Assembly: GCF_027622945.1 (NCBI RefSeq)
Contig: NZ_JAPZVQ010000011.1
Location: 108,569 to 172,568, forward strand
Reading direction: 5' to 3'
Source: Glycomyces lechevalierae
Lineage (GTDB): Bacteria > Actinomycetota > Actinomycetes > Mycobacteriales > Micromonosporaceae
DNA: 64,000 bases
This document shows positions 24,404 to 33,156 of this stretch, piece after piece; position 1 is the stretch's first letter, and each line of letters opens with the position of its first letter. Under the pieces are notes generated by a model that had not been told where the DNA came from, did no database searches, and worked only from the letters and a program-made list of their open reading frames with translations. A program made the position numbers and the translations under genes.

Positions 24404-26629
24404 GTGTCCGCTGCCATCAACCCGGCCGTCAAGCAGGCAGTCCTGTACGAGCAGCGCCGCCTCGACGAGTTGTACGCCCGCCTCGACAACCTCCGCGACG
24501 AGGCCGCCGGACGCCTCGGCGAGTCCCGCCGCAAGCATGTGGAGAACGACCAGGAGCGCTCGCAGCGCGACGCCGAGACCCACCTGTACCGCCGCCGCCT
24601 CACCGAGCTCGACGCCGTCGAGGAGGGCCTGTGCTTCGGGCGCCTCGACTACCTCGCCTCGGACGCGCCGATGTACCTGGGCCGCATCGGGATCCACGCC
24701 GAAGGCGGCGAGCAGCTGCTCGTCGACTGGCGCAGCGAGGCCGGCCGCCGGTTCTACCTCGCCACCGCCGCGTCCCCGGCCGGGGTGCGCCGCCGGCGCC
24801 ACCTGCACACCAAGGGCCGCCGCATCCGCTCGGTGAACGACGAGGTCCTGGACCTGGACGCCGCGAGCGAATCCGCCTCCACGATCGGCTCCGAAGGCGC
24901 GCTCATGGCCGCCCTCGACGCCGCCCGCACGGGCACGATGCAGGACATCGTGGCCACGATCCAGGCCGAGCAGGACCGGATCATCCGCGCGCCCTTGGAG
25001 GGGATCATGATCGTCGACGGCGCGCCGGGCACCGGCAAGACCGCCGTCGCCCTCCACCGCGCCGCGTACCTCCTGTACGAGCACCGCGAACGGCTCAAGC
25101 GCCAGGGCGTGCTCATCATCGGCCCCGGCAAGCAGTTCCTGCGCTACATCTCCGAGGTCCTGCCGGGCCTCGCCGAGACGGACGTGCTGCTGCGCACGCC
25201 CGCGCAGCTCTTCCCCGGCGTCGTCGCCGACCGCCCCGAGACCGAGGCCGCGGCCGCCGTCAAGGGCCGGGCCGTCATGGCCGGGGTCATCGCCAGCGCC
25301 GTCGCCGACCGCCAGGTGGTGCCGCGCGAGCCCGTGCCCGTGGACTTCGAAGGCCACGAGCTGTACCTGCGGCCCGAGAAGATCACGGCCGCGCGGGACG
25401 CGGCGCGCGAGACGGGCCTGCCGCACAACGAGGCCCGCGAGACCTTCCACAAGCGGGTGATCGCCGACCTCGCGACGCAGTACGCGGACATCATCGGCGA
25501 GGACCCGCTCGGCGGGGAGAACCTGCTGGGCCTGGAGGACCGGGCGCAGTTCGCGGTCGAGATCGCCTCGGACCCGGTGATCCGGGGCCAGATCGAGGTG
25601 CTGTGGCCGGAGCTGACGGCGAAGGAGCTGCTGGAGGACCTGTTCTCGTCCCGGGAGCTCATCGCCTCGGCGGCCGCGGTGCTGCGGAAGGAGGAGCGGG
25701 CGCTCCTCCACCGGCAGCCGGGCGGCTGGAGCGAGGCGGACGTGGCGCTGCTCGACGAGGCCGCGGAGCACTTGGGCGAGATCGAGGCGCCGAAGCGGAT
25801 CGGCGAGCTGACGGCCGAGCAGATCGCGTACGCGCAGGACGTGCTCACGATCGCGGCCGGCTCGGCCTCGTTCGACTTCGAGGACGAGGAGTCGGAGATC
25901 CTGCAGGCCACGGACGTGATCGACGAGTTCTGGCTCGGCGAGCGGCAGGTCGACGAAGCGTTCGTGTCCGTCGCCGAGCGCGCGGCCGCCGACCGGCGCT
26001 GGATCTTCGGGCACGTGATCGTCGACGAGGCCCAGGAACTGTCCCCTATGGAGTGGCGGGCGCTGCTGCGGCGGTGCGTGACGCGCTCGTTCACCGTCGC
26101 CGGGGACCTCGCGCAGGCCGCGGGCCCGACGGCGCCCGCGAGCTGGGGCGAGGTGTTCGGGAACTCGGGGCTCGACTGGCGGGCCGAGCAGCTGACGGTC
26201 TCGTACCGGACCCCGGCCGAGATCATGGAGGTCGCGGCGCGGGTGCTCGACGCGATCGACGTCCAGGCGGCGCGGCCGCGCTCGGTGCGCGAGTCCGGGC
26301 ACCGGCCGTGGCTGGAGATCGCCCAGGTGGACCTGGACGCGCGGGTCGAAGCGCTCGTCGCGGCCGAGAAGGCCGCGGTCGGTGAAGGCAGCGTGGCGAT
26401 CGTGACGACCGCCGAGCGGGCCGCCGGGCTCGCGGGGATCAATGATGCGTCGGTGCTCACGGTCAAGCAGGCCAAGGGACTCGAGTTCGACAGCGTGATC
26501 GTCGTCGACCCGGACGCCATCGCGGCCTCGGGCCTGCGGAACCTGTACGTGGCGCTCACGCGCGCGACGAAGCGGCTCGGCGTTGTGGCGCCCGACAAGC
26601 CTGTGTTCCCCGGCGCAGAGGTCCTGTGA
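24404..26629 (+). CDS. helD: RNA polymerase-recycling motor HelD (SF1 helicase-like)
   Basis: A 741-residue UvrD/Rep-like ATPase of the HelD family (mycobacterial HelD is about the same length). A charged coiled-coil N-terminus (about residues 1-80) comes first, then Walker A GAPGTGKTAV near 206, a large insertion, Walker B VIVDEAQELSPMEW near 540, VSYRTPAEIMEVA, and the C-terminal VKQAKGLEFDSVIV and LYVALTRATKRL. HelD removes stalled RNA polymerase from DNA; in actinobacteria some versions give rifampicin tolerance. No rifampicin-associated inverted repeat was found upstream. Start GTG at 24404 follows AGGAGAG. Confidence 0.85.
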   Translation: MSAAINPAVKQAVLYEQRRLDELYARLDNLRDEAAGRLGESRRKHVENDQERSQRDAETHLYRRRLTELDAVEEGLCFGRLDYLASDAPMYLGRIGIHAEGGEQLLVDWRSEAGRRFYLATAASPAGVRRRRHLHTKGRRIRSVNDEVLDLDAASESASTIGSEGALMAALDAARTGTMQDIVATIQAEQDRIIRAPLEGIMIVDGAPGTGKTAVALHRAAYLLYEHRERLKRQGVLIIGPGKQFLRYISEVLPGLAETDVLLRTPAQLFPGVVADRPETEAAAAVKGRAVMAGVIASAVADRQVVPREPVPVDFEGHELYLRPEKITAARDAARETGLPHNEARETFHKRVIADLATQYADIIGEDPLGGENLLGLEDRAQFAVEIASDPVIRGQIEVLWPELTAKELLEDLFSSRELIASAAAVLRKEERALLHRQPGGWSEADVALLDEAAEHLGEIEAPKRIGELTAEQIAYAQDVLTIAAGSASFDFEDEESEILQATDVIDEFWLGERQVDEAFVSVAERAAADRRWIFGHVIVDEAQELSPMEWRALLRRCVTRSFTVAGDLAQAAGPTAPASWGEVFGNSGLDWRAEQLTVSYRTPAEIMEVAARVLDAIDVQAARPRSVRESGHRPWLEIAQVDLDARVEALVAAEKAAVGEGSVAIVTTAERAAGLAGINDASVLTVKQAKGLEFDSVIVVDPDAIAASGLRNLYVALTRATKRLGVVAPDKPVFPGAEVL

Positions 26630-26644
26630 GAGTCGTATCAAGCT

Positions 26645-26668
26645 CCTACACTGATCACCAGGTGTAGG
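26645..26668 (+). promoter_or_regulatory. Inverted repeat overlapping a -10-like box before the PASTA kinase
   Basis: CCTACAC (26645-26651) and GTGTAGG (26662-26668) form a 7-bp inverted repeat around a 10-nt centre containing TGATCA. TACACT (26647-26652) within it fits a -10 box about 60 bp before the kinase start. Confidence 0.4.
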
Positions 26669-26711
26669 GCCACGGCGCCCGCTGGCCGGCCGTAAATGAG
26701 TGAGGTGCGGG

Positions 26712-28511
26712 TTGACAACGACGACTGGGGACTTGACCGGTGCGCGCGTCGACGGGCGGTACCGGCTCGCGCGGCTCATCGCGCGCGGCGGGATGGCCGA
26801 CGTCTACGAGGCGCAGGACGAGCGCCTCGACCGCACCGTGGCGGTGAAGATCATCACGAACGCGGCCGTGGCCGGGTTCGACGTGAAGGCCTTCGCGAAC
26901 GAGGCCAAGACCATCGCCCGGCTCTCGCACCCGAATGTGGTGGCCGTGTTCGACCAGGGCGTCCACCAGGGACTGCCGTACGTCGTCATGGAGTACGTGC
27001 CCGGCACCACCTTGCGCGACCTGCTCAACCGGCGGCGGCGCCTGCGCCTCGAGGAGGCCGTGGAGCTGTGCGGGCAGGTCCTCGACGGGCTGCAGGCCGC
27101 GCACGACGCCGGGCTCGTGCACCGCGACATCAAGCCCGAGAACATCCTGCTCAAGAACGGCGGCCGGGGCGACCGCGTCAAGGTCGTGGACTTCGGTCTG
27201 GCCGAAGCGGTCCACGGCGACCGCGACACCGGCGGGCCGCTCGTCGCCACCGCCGCGTACGTCGCCCCGGAGCTGGTGAACGGCAAGCCCGCGACCACCG
27301 CGAGCGACGTGTACTCGACCGCGATCCTCCTCTATGAACTGCTCACCGGTGAGGTGCCGTTCGACGGCCCCGACTCGGGCGCGGTGGCGCGCAGGCACGT
27401 CGAGGAGGACGTGCCGTCCCCGCAGTTGAAGGCCCCTGACGTGCCGGAAGGCCTCGCGGAGCTCGTGACCGCGGCGGCCGCGCGGCGGCCCGGCGCCAGG
27501 CCGGTCGACGCGGGCGCGTTCCTGCGGCGGCTCCAGGCGGTCGACGTGCGGCCCGCGAAGGGCAGCACCGGCAAGGTCCCGCGGCCCACGAGGGTGGTGC
27601 AGACGACGATGGTCGTCGAGCCGCCCAAGGCGCAGCGGTCGTGGAAGGCGCTGCTCACGTTGGGGCTCATCGCGACCCTGCTCGTGGGCGTCGCGGCGGC
27701 CGGATGGTGGATCGGCATCGGCCGGTACACGGCCACGCCGTCGCTGCTCGACCAGACGCAGGAGTCCGTCGAGGCGTACGCCGAAGGCGAGGGCTTCGAG
27801 GTCGACCTCGTGGACGGCTACAGCGAGAGCGTGCCCGTCGGCGGGATCGTCTCCCAGGACCCCGGCGTGGGCGACCGGATCCGGCGCGGCGCGACCATCA
27901 CCGTCGTCGTCTCCCAAGGGCCCGAGCGGTACCAGGTGCCGAACCTGGCCGGGATGACCGAGGAGCAGGCCCGCGAGGAGCTCGCGAAGTTCGACGCGGC
28001 AGTGAAGGTGGAGCGCGAGTACAGCGCCGACTACGAGGCCAACCAGGTCACCCGCACCGACCCGGTCGCGGGCGAGGAGGTCAAGGCGGGGACGCCGGTG
28101 ACGGTCTTCGTCTCGGACGGGTACCCGCCGCTCACCGTCCCGGACGTGGTGGGCCAGGACGAGGCGGCCGCGACCACCGCGATCGAGGACGAGGGCCTCA
28201 CGGTCGGCGAGGTCACCCGCAGCTACAGCGACACCATCGAGGCGGGGCTCGTCATCTCGCAGACCCCGGCCGCACAGGACCCGGCGGGCCCGAGCGACGC
28301 CGTGGACCTCGTCGTGAGCGACGGACCCGAGCCGGTCGAGGTCCCGGACGTGGTCGGGATGGACATCGAGGACGCCACCGATGAGCTGGAAGGCCTGGGC
28401 TTCACGGTGAAGACCGCGCAGATCTGGTTCACCGGCACCGTGTTCGACCAGTCCCTCGACGCCGGGACGGAGCACCCGAAGGGCTCCGAGATCTGGCTCT
28501 GGGCCAGGTAA
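26712..28511 (+). CDS. PASTA-domain Ser/Thr protein kinase (PknB-like)
   Basis: A 599-residue membrane kinase. The Hanks kinase domain (about 1-270) is intact: GGMADVYEA, VAVKII, HRDIKPENILL at 137, DFGLAEA, APE. A basic-proline linker leads to one TM at about 312-335 (LLTLGLIATLLVGVAAAGWW), then four PASTA repeats outside the cell (three with VPxLAG/VPDVVG openings). PASTA kinases sense cell-wall muropeptides and control division and wall synthesis. The start is ambiguous: TTG at 26712 with GAGGTG before it is preferred; GTG at 26700 would add four residues. A 17-bp terminator follows. Confidence 0.88.
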   Translation: MTTTTGDLTGARVDGRYRLARLIARGGMADVYEAQDERLDRTVAVKIITNAAVAGFDVKAFANEAKTIARLSHPNVVAVFDQGVHQGLPYVVMEYVPGTTLRDLLNRRRRLRLEEAVELCGQVLDGLQAAHDAGLVHRDIKPENILLKNGGRGDRVKVVDFGLAEAVHGDRDTGGPLVATAAYVAPELVNGKPATTASDVYSTAILLYELLTGEVPFDGPDSGAVARRHVEEDVPSPQLKAPDVPEGLAELVTAAAARRPGARPVDAGAFLRRLQAVDVRPAKGSTGKVPRPTRVVQTTMVVEPPKAQRSWKALLTLGLIATLLVGVAAAGWWIGIGRYTATPSLLDQTQESVEAYAEGEGFEVDLVDGYSESVPVGGIVSQDPGVGDRIRRGATITVVVSQGPERYQVPNLAGMTEEQAREELAKFDAAVKVEREYSADYEANQVTRTDPVAGEEVKAGTPVTVFVSDGYPPLTVPDVVGQDEAAATTAIEDEGLTVGEVTRSYSDTIEAGLVISQTPAAQDPAGPSDAVDLVVSDGPEPVEVPDVVGMDIEDATDELEGLGFTVKTAQIWFTGTVFDQSLDAGTEHPKGSEIWLWAR

Positions 28512-28563
28512 GAGGCCTTCCGAGGGGTGCCGGGATCCGGGCCCAGGCCGGATGAGAGACAGC

Positions 28564-28601
28564 GAAGCGGGGCCGGACGAGTGATCGTCCGGCCCCGCTT
28601 C
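28564..28601. terminator. Perfect 17-bp bidirectional terminator
   Basis: GAAGCGGGGCCGGACGA pairs with its exact complement around GTGA, between the convergent PASTA kinase and pyrE genes. Confidence 0.85.
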
Positions 28602-28609
28602 TGCTTGCG

Positions 28610-29149
28610 CTAGTTCGCTCCCGCGGCCTTCAGTTCGGTCATCGTGAACAGCGGCCGCACCTCGACGCCGATGTCGGCCAGGTTCTTCAACCCGCCCGAC
28701 TCGCGGTCGATCACGCACAGCCCGCCGTCGACGATCCCGCCCCGGTTCCGCAGCTCCGCCACCGCGTCGAGCACCGCGCCACCGGAGGTGATCACGTCCT
28801 CCACGATGAACAGCTTGCGGCCCTCGACCTCGCCGCCCTCGGCCAGACGGCACGTGCCGTACGTCTTGGCCGCCTTGCGGACGAACAGGGCCGGGAGGCC
28901 CGTCACCTGCGAGAGGGCCGTGACGACGGGGATGCCGCCCATCTCCAGGCCCGCCAGCGCGTCCACGCCGTGCGCGGGCACCAGGGGCGCCAGCGCCTCG
29001 GCGATGCGCCGCAGCAGGACCGGGTCGGACTCGAACAGGTACTTGTCGAAGTACTCGTGCGCGACCACACCGGACCGGAGGGTGAACTCCCCGGTCAGGT
29101 GCGAGCGGTTGAAGATGTCGCGCGCGAGGTCGGCGTCAGTGGTGCTCAT
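28610..29149 (-). CDS. pyrE: Orotate phosphoribosyltransferase
   Basis: A 179-residue PRTase catalysing orotate plus PRPP to OMP in pyrimidine synthesis. The PRPP-binding motif VEDVITSGG is at residues 116-124; LSGVVAHEYFDKYLFE-like N-terminal segment (RSGVVAHEYFDKYLF) and FVRKAAKTYGT (catalytic lysines in the flexible loop) are present. ATG 29149 follows GGCAGG. It stands alone on the minus strand, away from other pyr genes, as in many actinobacteria. The adjacent dioxygenase gene is 26 nt upstream and may be co-transcribed. Confidence 0.93.
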   Translation of the reverse strand: MSTTDADLARDIFNRSHLTGEFTLRSGVVAHEYFDKYLFESDPVLLRRIAEALAPLVPAHGVDALAGLEMGGIPVVTALSQVTGLPALFVRKAAKTYGTCRLAEGGEVEGRKLFIVEDVITSGGAVLDAVAELRNRGGIVDGGLCVIDRESGGLKNLADIGVEVRPLFTMTELKAAGAN

Positions 29150-29175
29150 GCCGTCAGCCTGCCACGTGCGGGCCC

Positions 29176-30054
29176 TTACGGGCGCAGCGGCGGGTAATCC
29201 GGGTCGAGGAGGTCACGCTCGGCCAGCCAGTTGTACAGCGGCGTCTCCTTCGGCCAGTGCCCCCAGCCGTGGTCGCCGGTGGCCATGTGGCCGCCGAGCA
29301 TCTGCTGCTGGACCGGGTCGAGGTCGTTCCACCACGGCTCGTTCGGCAGGTGGTCGACGAGGTCGCGGGCGCGGATCCAGCGCGGCGTGAACCCGAAGAA
29401 CGCGACCTTGCGGGTCAGGTCCGAGTAGTTGTCGCTGCGGGCGTGCCAGATGCGGCGGTCGAAGAACATGACGTCGCCGGCGTTGCCGGTGACCTCGATG
29501 GCGCCTTCGGGGTCGGGCCACTCCATGTCGCGGCGCGGCGGGCCGTCGATCTGGTTCCACTTGTGGGAGCCGGGGATGATCTTGGTGTTGCCGCGGCCCT
29601 CTTCGGCCAGGTCGGTGAAGAAGAAGGCGAGCTTGACCGAGAGGCGCGGGCGCGGGTCGGTCTCGGTCTCGCGGTTCTGGCGGCCGCCGTCCTGGTGCCA
29701 TTCGAAGCGGAAGGGGCGTTTGCCTTGAATCGGCGGGTGCTTGTCCACGTGGGAGTGGTAGACGTGGAAGTTCCAGCCCAGGATCGACCACACATAGTGG
29801 AAGGTCTTGGGGTGGTTGAGAAGGAACGCGAGTTCCGGGCAGGAAGTGACGGCGTCGAGGCGGTGCATCGCGCCTTCGGGGCTGAGTCGCCCGGCTTCCT
29901 TCTCGATCTCGTACACGCGGTCCAGAGCGTCGTTGCAACGCTGGATCTCAGCGGCGTCGAGCGCGCCGCGGATCATCAGATAGCCGTCGCGATCGAAGGC
30001 TTCTCGCTGCTCAGGAGTGAGAGCTGCGGCACCGACCGATGTCAATGCGGTCAT
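29176..30054 (-). CDS. Phytanoyl-CoA dioxygenase (PhyH) family Fe(II)/2-oxoglutarate oxygenase
   Basis: A 292-residue cupin-fold oxygenase. The iron ligands are visible as WHQDGG (His 120, Asp 122) and the distal IWHARSDN (His 204), with Arg 215 placed to bind 2-oxoglutarate. FDRDGYLMIRGALDAAEI at the N-terminus is the usual PhyH opening. Members hydroxylate very different small molecules, from ectoine to antibiotic precursors, so the substrate is not predictable. A polar extension around HPPIQGKRPFRFEWH supplies part of the pocket. The start ATG follows AAAGG. Function is open. Confidence 0.82.
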   Translation of the reverse strand: MTALTSVGAAALTPEQREAFDRDGYLMIRGALDAAEIQRCNDALDRVYEIEKEAGRLSPEGAMHRLDAVTSCPELAFLLNHPKTFHYVWSILGWNFHVYHSHVDKHPPIQGKRPFRFEWHQDGGRQNRETETDPRPRLSVKLAFFFTDLAEEGRGNTKIIPGSHKWNQIDGPPRRDMEWPDPEGAIEVTGNAGDVMFFDRRIWHARSDNYSDLTRKVAFFGFTPRWIRARDLVDHLPNEPWWNDLDPVQQQMLGGHMATGDHGWGHWPKETPLYNWLAERDLLDPDYPPLRP

Positions 30055-30276
30055 CTCAATGCCTTTCGGTTTCCAAGGGGGGTCTGTCGTCTACCTAGAC
30101 GCGGGATCCGCCCTTCGCGGTTGCACCGCGGGAGTCGGAAAATCCAGGCAAGGATCCCGCGGTGCCGATTACCGGAAAGCGTAGTTCTGATCGGTTCGAT
30201 TGCGCTGGAGAAATACTCGAAGTTCCATGGGAAGTCTTGGAAATGCGCATGGAATACGCGAATCCGGACGGGTCCG

Positions 30277-31965
30277 TCATTGCCCGAAAAGGTCGGTGAT
30301 CCAGTCCAACCACCCGAAGTCGAGCGAAATCCAATTCCAACTGAGCTGATCGAGGTAGCTCATGCCGACCATGAAGAGGAAGACGCCCGTGGCGAGGTGC
30401 GCGAGGCGCGCCGACTTGCGCTTGGCGTGGAGCCAGCGGCCCCAGAGGATGCCGCCGGCGATGCGGATCAGGAAGAACACGCCGATCGCGACGGCGAGCA
30501 CGAACAGGTAGCTGAAGACCTGGCTGCGCAGGGTCTCCATGCCCTGCTGGATCGCCCAGATGAGCCACATGATGAGCGAGAAGAGGCCGCCGATGACGGA
30601 GAGCTCGAAGCCCTTCGAGAGCGATCCGGGCGGGCCGAGCAGCGGGGGCCGGTCGGCCTTGTCGAGTTCGCGTTCGCTCGGCTCCTCGGGGTCGGTGGCG
30701 AGCTTGAGGCGCGGCAGGGGGCCGCGCTCGGGGCTCGGGCCGCCGGAGCGTCCGGGCGAGTAGCCGTCGGAGCGCTCGTTCTGGCCGGGGACGCGCACGC
30801 GGCCGGTGATCGGCTTGTCGTGCATGGGCGCCGGCGCGCCGGCCTCCATGACGCGGGTGCCGTCGGCCGCCGCGCGGTGGTCGCCCATGACGCGGGTGCC
30901 GTCCGCGGGCGGTCCCGAGGCGGGCGCGGCCGGCATGGGCGGGCCGACCGGCAGGTCGAGGCGGCGGGTCGCGGCGGAGTCGATCGGGCGGCCCATCGGG
31001 GCCGAATGCACACCCGCGGTGTGCTCGGTGTCCCAGTCGACGCCGAGATCGGGGAGGTTGGAACGGGTCATGACCGCGCACAGCTCGCCGATCCAGCGCG
31101 GCAGCTCCTCGGTGCGGGGCCGGTTCTCCGGGTCGTCGTCGAGTGTCGCGGTGAGCAGGTCGCGCAGGCGCGGGTTCGCCTCCAGCGCCGGGTGCTTGCG
31201 CAGCCGCGCCCACGGCACGGACTGCTCCTGGCCGGGCGAGTCGGTGCGGGCGCTCGCGCCGGTCACGAGGTAGAACGCGATCGAGCCGAAGCCGTGCACG
31301 TCGTAGGCGGGGCCCACGCTGCCCTGGTGCGCTTCGGGTCCGGCGGTCTCGCGGGTGTAGGCGATCGTGGTCAGGTGCGCGGGCGTGTAGTAGCGGGCGC
31401 CGGTGAAGTCGATGACCTTCGCCGAGCCGTCCGGGCCGATGATCACGTTGGCGGGCTTGAGGTCCATGTGCAGGACCGGGTGCGCGCCCACGGGCGGGTG
31501 GTGCATCGCCCGCATGACCTCGGCGACGGACTTGAGGGTGCGGGCGGCGTCGACCCGGCCGATGCGCCACTGCAGCAGTTGACGCAGGTCGTGGCCGGGC
31601 AGGTACTCGAGGACCTGGAACGGGACGGGTTCGCCCTGCGGGGCCTGGCCGGGCGGGTGCGGCAGGCGGCCGTAGAACGCGTCGATGCGGCGGCAGATCG
31701 CGCCCACGTTCCGGCCGTGGAGGTCCATGAGGACGGCGTCGCCCTTGTCCCAGGAGCGGAACTGGTGCTCGCGGGTGTCGTGCGGGTTGAGGCGGAGCAC
31801 CTTGACGCTCAGGGGGGCGGAGGCGACCCCGGCGGAGACGCGAACGGCCTGGTACACGTCGGCCTGCCCGCCCGAGCCGAGCAGGCCGGTCAGCCGGTAG
31901 CTCTGCTCTGACCCCGGCAGGGGGTCGGCCGGGCCGCAGACGAGGTCGACGGTGGCGTTCGACAT
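30277..31965 (-). CDS. Membrane-bound kinase-like protein with altered catalytic motifs
   Basis: A 562-residue protein. Kinase-like residues 23-320: G-loop GSGGQADVY, Lys 55 in LSVKVL, but the catalytic loop reads HMDLKPAN (166-173) with Met replacing the Arg of HRD, and the magnesium motif reads DFTGA (186-188) instead of DFG. It then has a Pro/Gly-rich linker with DGTRVM twice, and a C-terminal membrane part of three or four helices (about 455-562). It could be a weak kinase or a pseudokinase scaffold. ATG 31965 follows AAGGA; frames extending further upstream are not convincing. A small membrane protein gene lies 158 nt upstream on the same strand. Confidence 0.75.
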   Translation of the reverse strand: MSNATVDLVCGPADPLPGSEQSYRLTGLLGSGGQADVYQAVRVSAGVASAPLSVKVLRLNPHDTREHQFRSWDKGDAVLMDLHGRNVGAICRRIDAFYGRLPHPPGQAPQGEPVPFQVLEYLPGHDLRQLLQWRIGRVDAARTLKSVAEVMRAMHHPPVGAHPVLHMDLKPANVIIGPDGSAKVIDFTGARYYTPAHLTTIAYTRETAGPEAHQGSVGPAYDVHGFGSIAFYLVTGASARTDSPGQEQSVPWARLRKHPALEANPRLRDLLTATLDDDPENRPRTEELPRWIGELCAVMTRSNLPDLGVDWDTEHTAGVHSAPMGRPIDSAATRRLDLPVGPPMPAAPASGPPADGTRVMGDHRAAADGTRVMEAGAPAPMHDKPITGRVRVPGQNERSDGYSPGRSGGPSPERGPLPRLKLATDPEEPSERELDKADRPPLLGPPGSLSKGFELSVIGGLFSLIMWLIWAIQQGMETLRSQVFSYLFVLAVAIGVFFLIRIAGGILWGRWLHAKRKSARLAHLATGVFLFMVGMSYLDQLSWNWISLDFGWLDWITDLFGQ

Positions 31966-32123
31966 GAGTGGTCCTTCGCGATGAATGGCTCCGGGCCCGC
32001 CCGCGGCGACGCCTGCGGGCCGTGAATCCATATAGCGTAACGCCCGGTATCCACCTTCCACGGCCCCCAGAGGCGGTGCTGTTCGCAGCGTCTCAGCTGA
32101 CAACCCCGGCCCGCCGGAACGCG

Positions 32124-32558
32124 TCAGCGGCCCGAACCCCAGGGGCTGGTCCCGGCCTGCGGCGAGGAGGACGGCGCCATGCCGCCGGCCGAGGGCTGGC
32201 CGTAGGAGCTGGCGGGCGGGGCGGGCGCGGCCGAGGCGTTCATCGGCTCGAACACACCGCCGGGCTGCTGCTGGGGCTGGGGCTGGGGCTGGACAGTCGA
32301 GCCCTGGACGCGGTCGAACGAGCCGGTGGAGGCGGGGGCGGCCTGGCCGCCGCGGCGGACCAGGGACCAGAGCGCGGGCGAAGTGGCGATCGAGAGGAGC
32401 GCGAATCCCAGGATCCACGTGTCGACGAAGCGCTGCTCGCCTTCGGTGGCGCCGAAGTCCACGTACGCCATGAGGAAGCTGAAGGTCATGAAGAGCAGGG
32501 CGCCCAGGATGAACAGCACCTGGAAGACCTGGAGGAGAACCCGAAAACCCTTATTCAT
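32124..32558 (-). CDS. Small two-helix membrane protein with Pro/Gln-rich tail
   Basis: A 144-residue protein of unknown function. Residues about 7-33 and 45-65 are membrane helices separated by a short acidic loop (VDFGATEGEQRF). The rest is a soluble tail rich in P, Q, S, A and G, including a PQPQPQ run encoded by a hexanucleotide repeat near 32270-32290. It precedes the kinase-like gene at 31965, and both have membrane parts with disordered Pro-rich stretches, so they may work together. Start ATG 32558 has no strong ribosome-binding site. Not recognised beyond this. Confidence 0.6.
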   Translation of the reverse strand: MNKGFRVLLQVFQVLFILGALLFMTFSFLMAYVDFGATEGEQRFVDTWILGFALLSIATSPALWSLVRRGGQAAPASTGSFDRVQGSTVQPQPQPQQQPGGVFEPMNASAAPAPPASSYGQPSAGGMAPSSSPQAGTSPWGSGR

Positions 32559-32634
32559 GTGTCGACGCTACCAACACCCGTCCAATTACTCCAGATCCGA
32601 TGTGCCGAATTCGCCTGGTTTTCGCGCAAGCGGA

Positions 32635-32660
32635 AAGGCCCGGGCCGAAGCCCGGGCCTT
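32635..32660 (-). terminator. Terminator after rpiB
   Basis: AAGGCCCGGG and CCCGGGCCTT pair around CCGAAG, followed on the minus strand by TTTCC, 19 nt past the rpiB stop. Confidence 0.8.
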
Positions 32661-32679
32661 GACCTAGATGCGTTGCCGC

Positions 32680-33147
32680 CTAAGGGAGTTCGGGCAGCTC
32701 GTGAGTGGCCTCCCACTCGGTGAGCATGTCGATGCGGCGCTGGTGGCGCTCGGCCCCGGAGAAGGACTCGTCCACGAACGCGTCGGCGAAGCTGGTGGCC
32801 TCGTCGAGCGAGTGCATGCGGCCGCCGATGGCGACCACGTTCGCGTCGTTGTGCTGGCGGCCGAGCTTCGCGGTCTCGACGCTCCAGGCCAGGGCCGCGC
32901 GGCAGCCCGGGACCTTGTTCGCGGCGATCTGCTCGCCGTTGCCGGAGCCGCCGATCACGATGCCGAGGCTGCCCGGGTCCGCGACGACCTGCGAGGCGGC
33001 GTTGAGGCAGAACGGCGGGTAGTCGTCCTCGGCGTCGTACCGGTGCGGGCCGACGTCGACGATCTCGAAGCCGCGGCCGCTCAAGTGCTTGACCAGGTGG
33101 TCCTTGAGCTCGAGGCCCGCGTGGTCGGAGGCGAGATAAATGCGCAC
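32680..33147 (-). CDS. rpiB: Ribose-5-phosphate isomerase B
   Basis: A 155-residue LacAB/RpiB enzyme interconverting ribose 5-phosphate and ribulose 5-phosphate in the pentose phosphate pathway. N-terminal MRIYLASDHAG is diagnostic. GSGNGE at 67-72 carries the glutamate that replaces the Cys base of the E. coli enzyme, as in M. tuberculosis RpiB. DVGPHRYDAEDDYP and KLGRQHNDANV are further family blocks. It lies 9 nt downstream of the DUF1015 gene and is probably co-transcribed with it. A clear terminator ends the unit. Confidence 0.93.
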   Translation of the reverse strand: MRIYLASDHAGLELKDHLVKHLSGRGFEIVDVGPHRYDAEDDYPPFCLNAASQVVADPGSLGIVIGGSGNGEQIAANKVPGCRAALAWSVETAKLGRQHNDANVVAIGGRMHSLDEATSFADAFVDESFSGAERHQRRIDMLTEWEATHELPELP

Positions 33148-33156
33148 GATGGGACC

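Noticed and set aside
22960-26385. Another long plus-strand frame of 1141 codons
   Set aside because: Antisense to metP at its start, then out of frame with helD; no ribosome-binding site or motifs.
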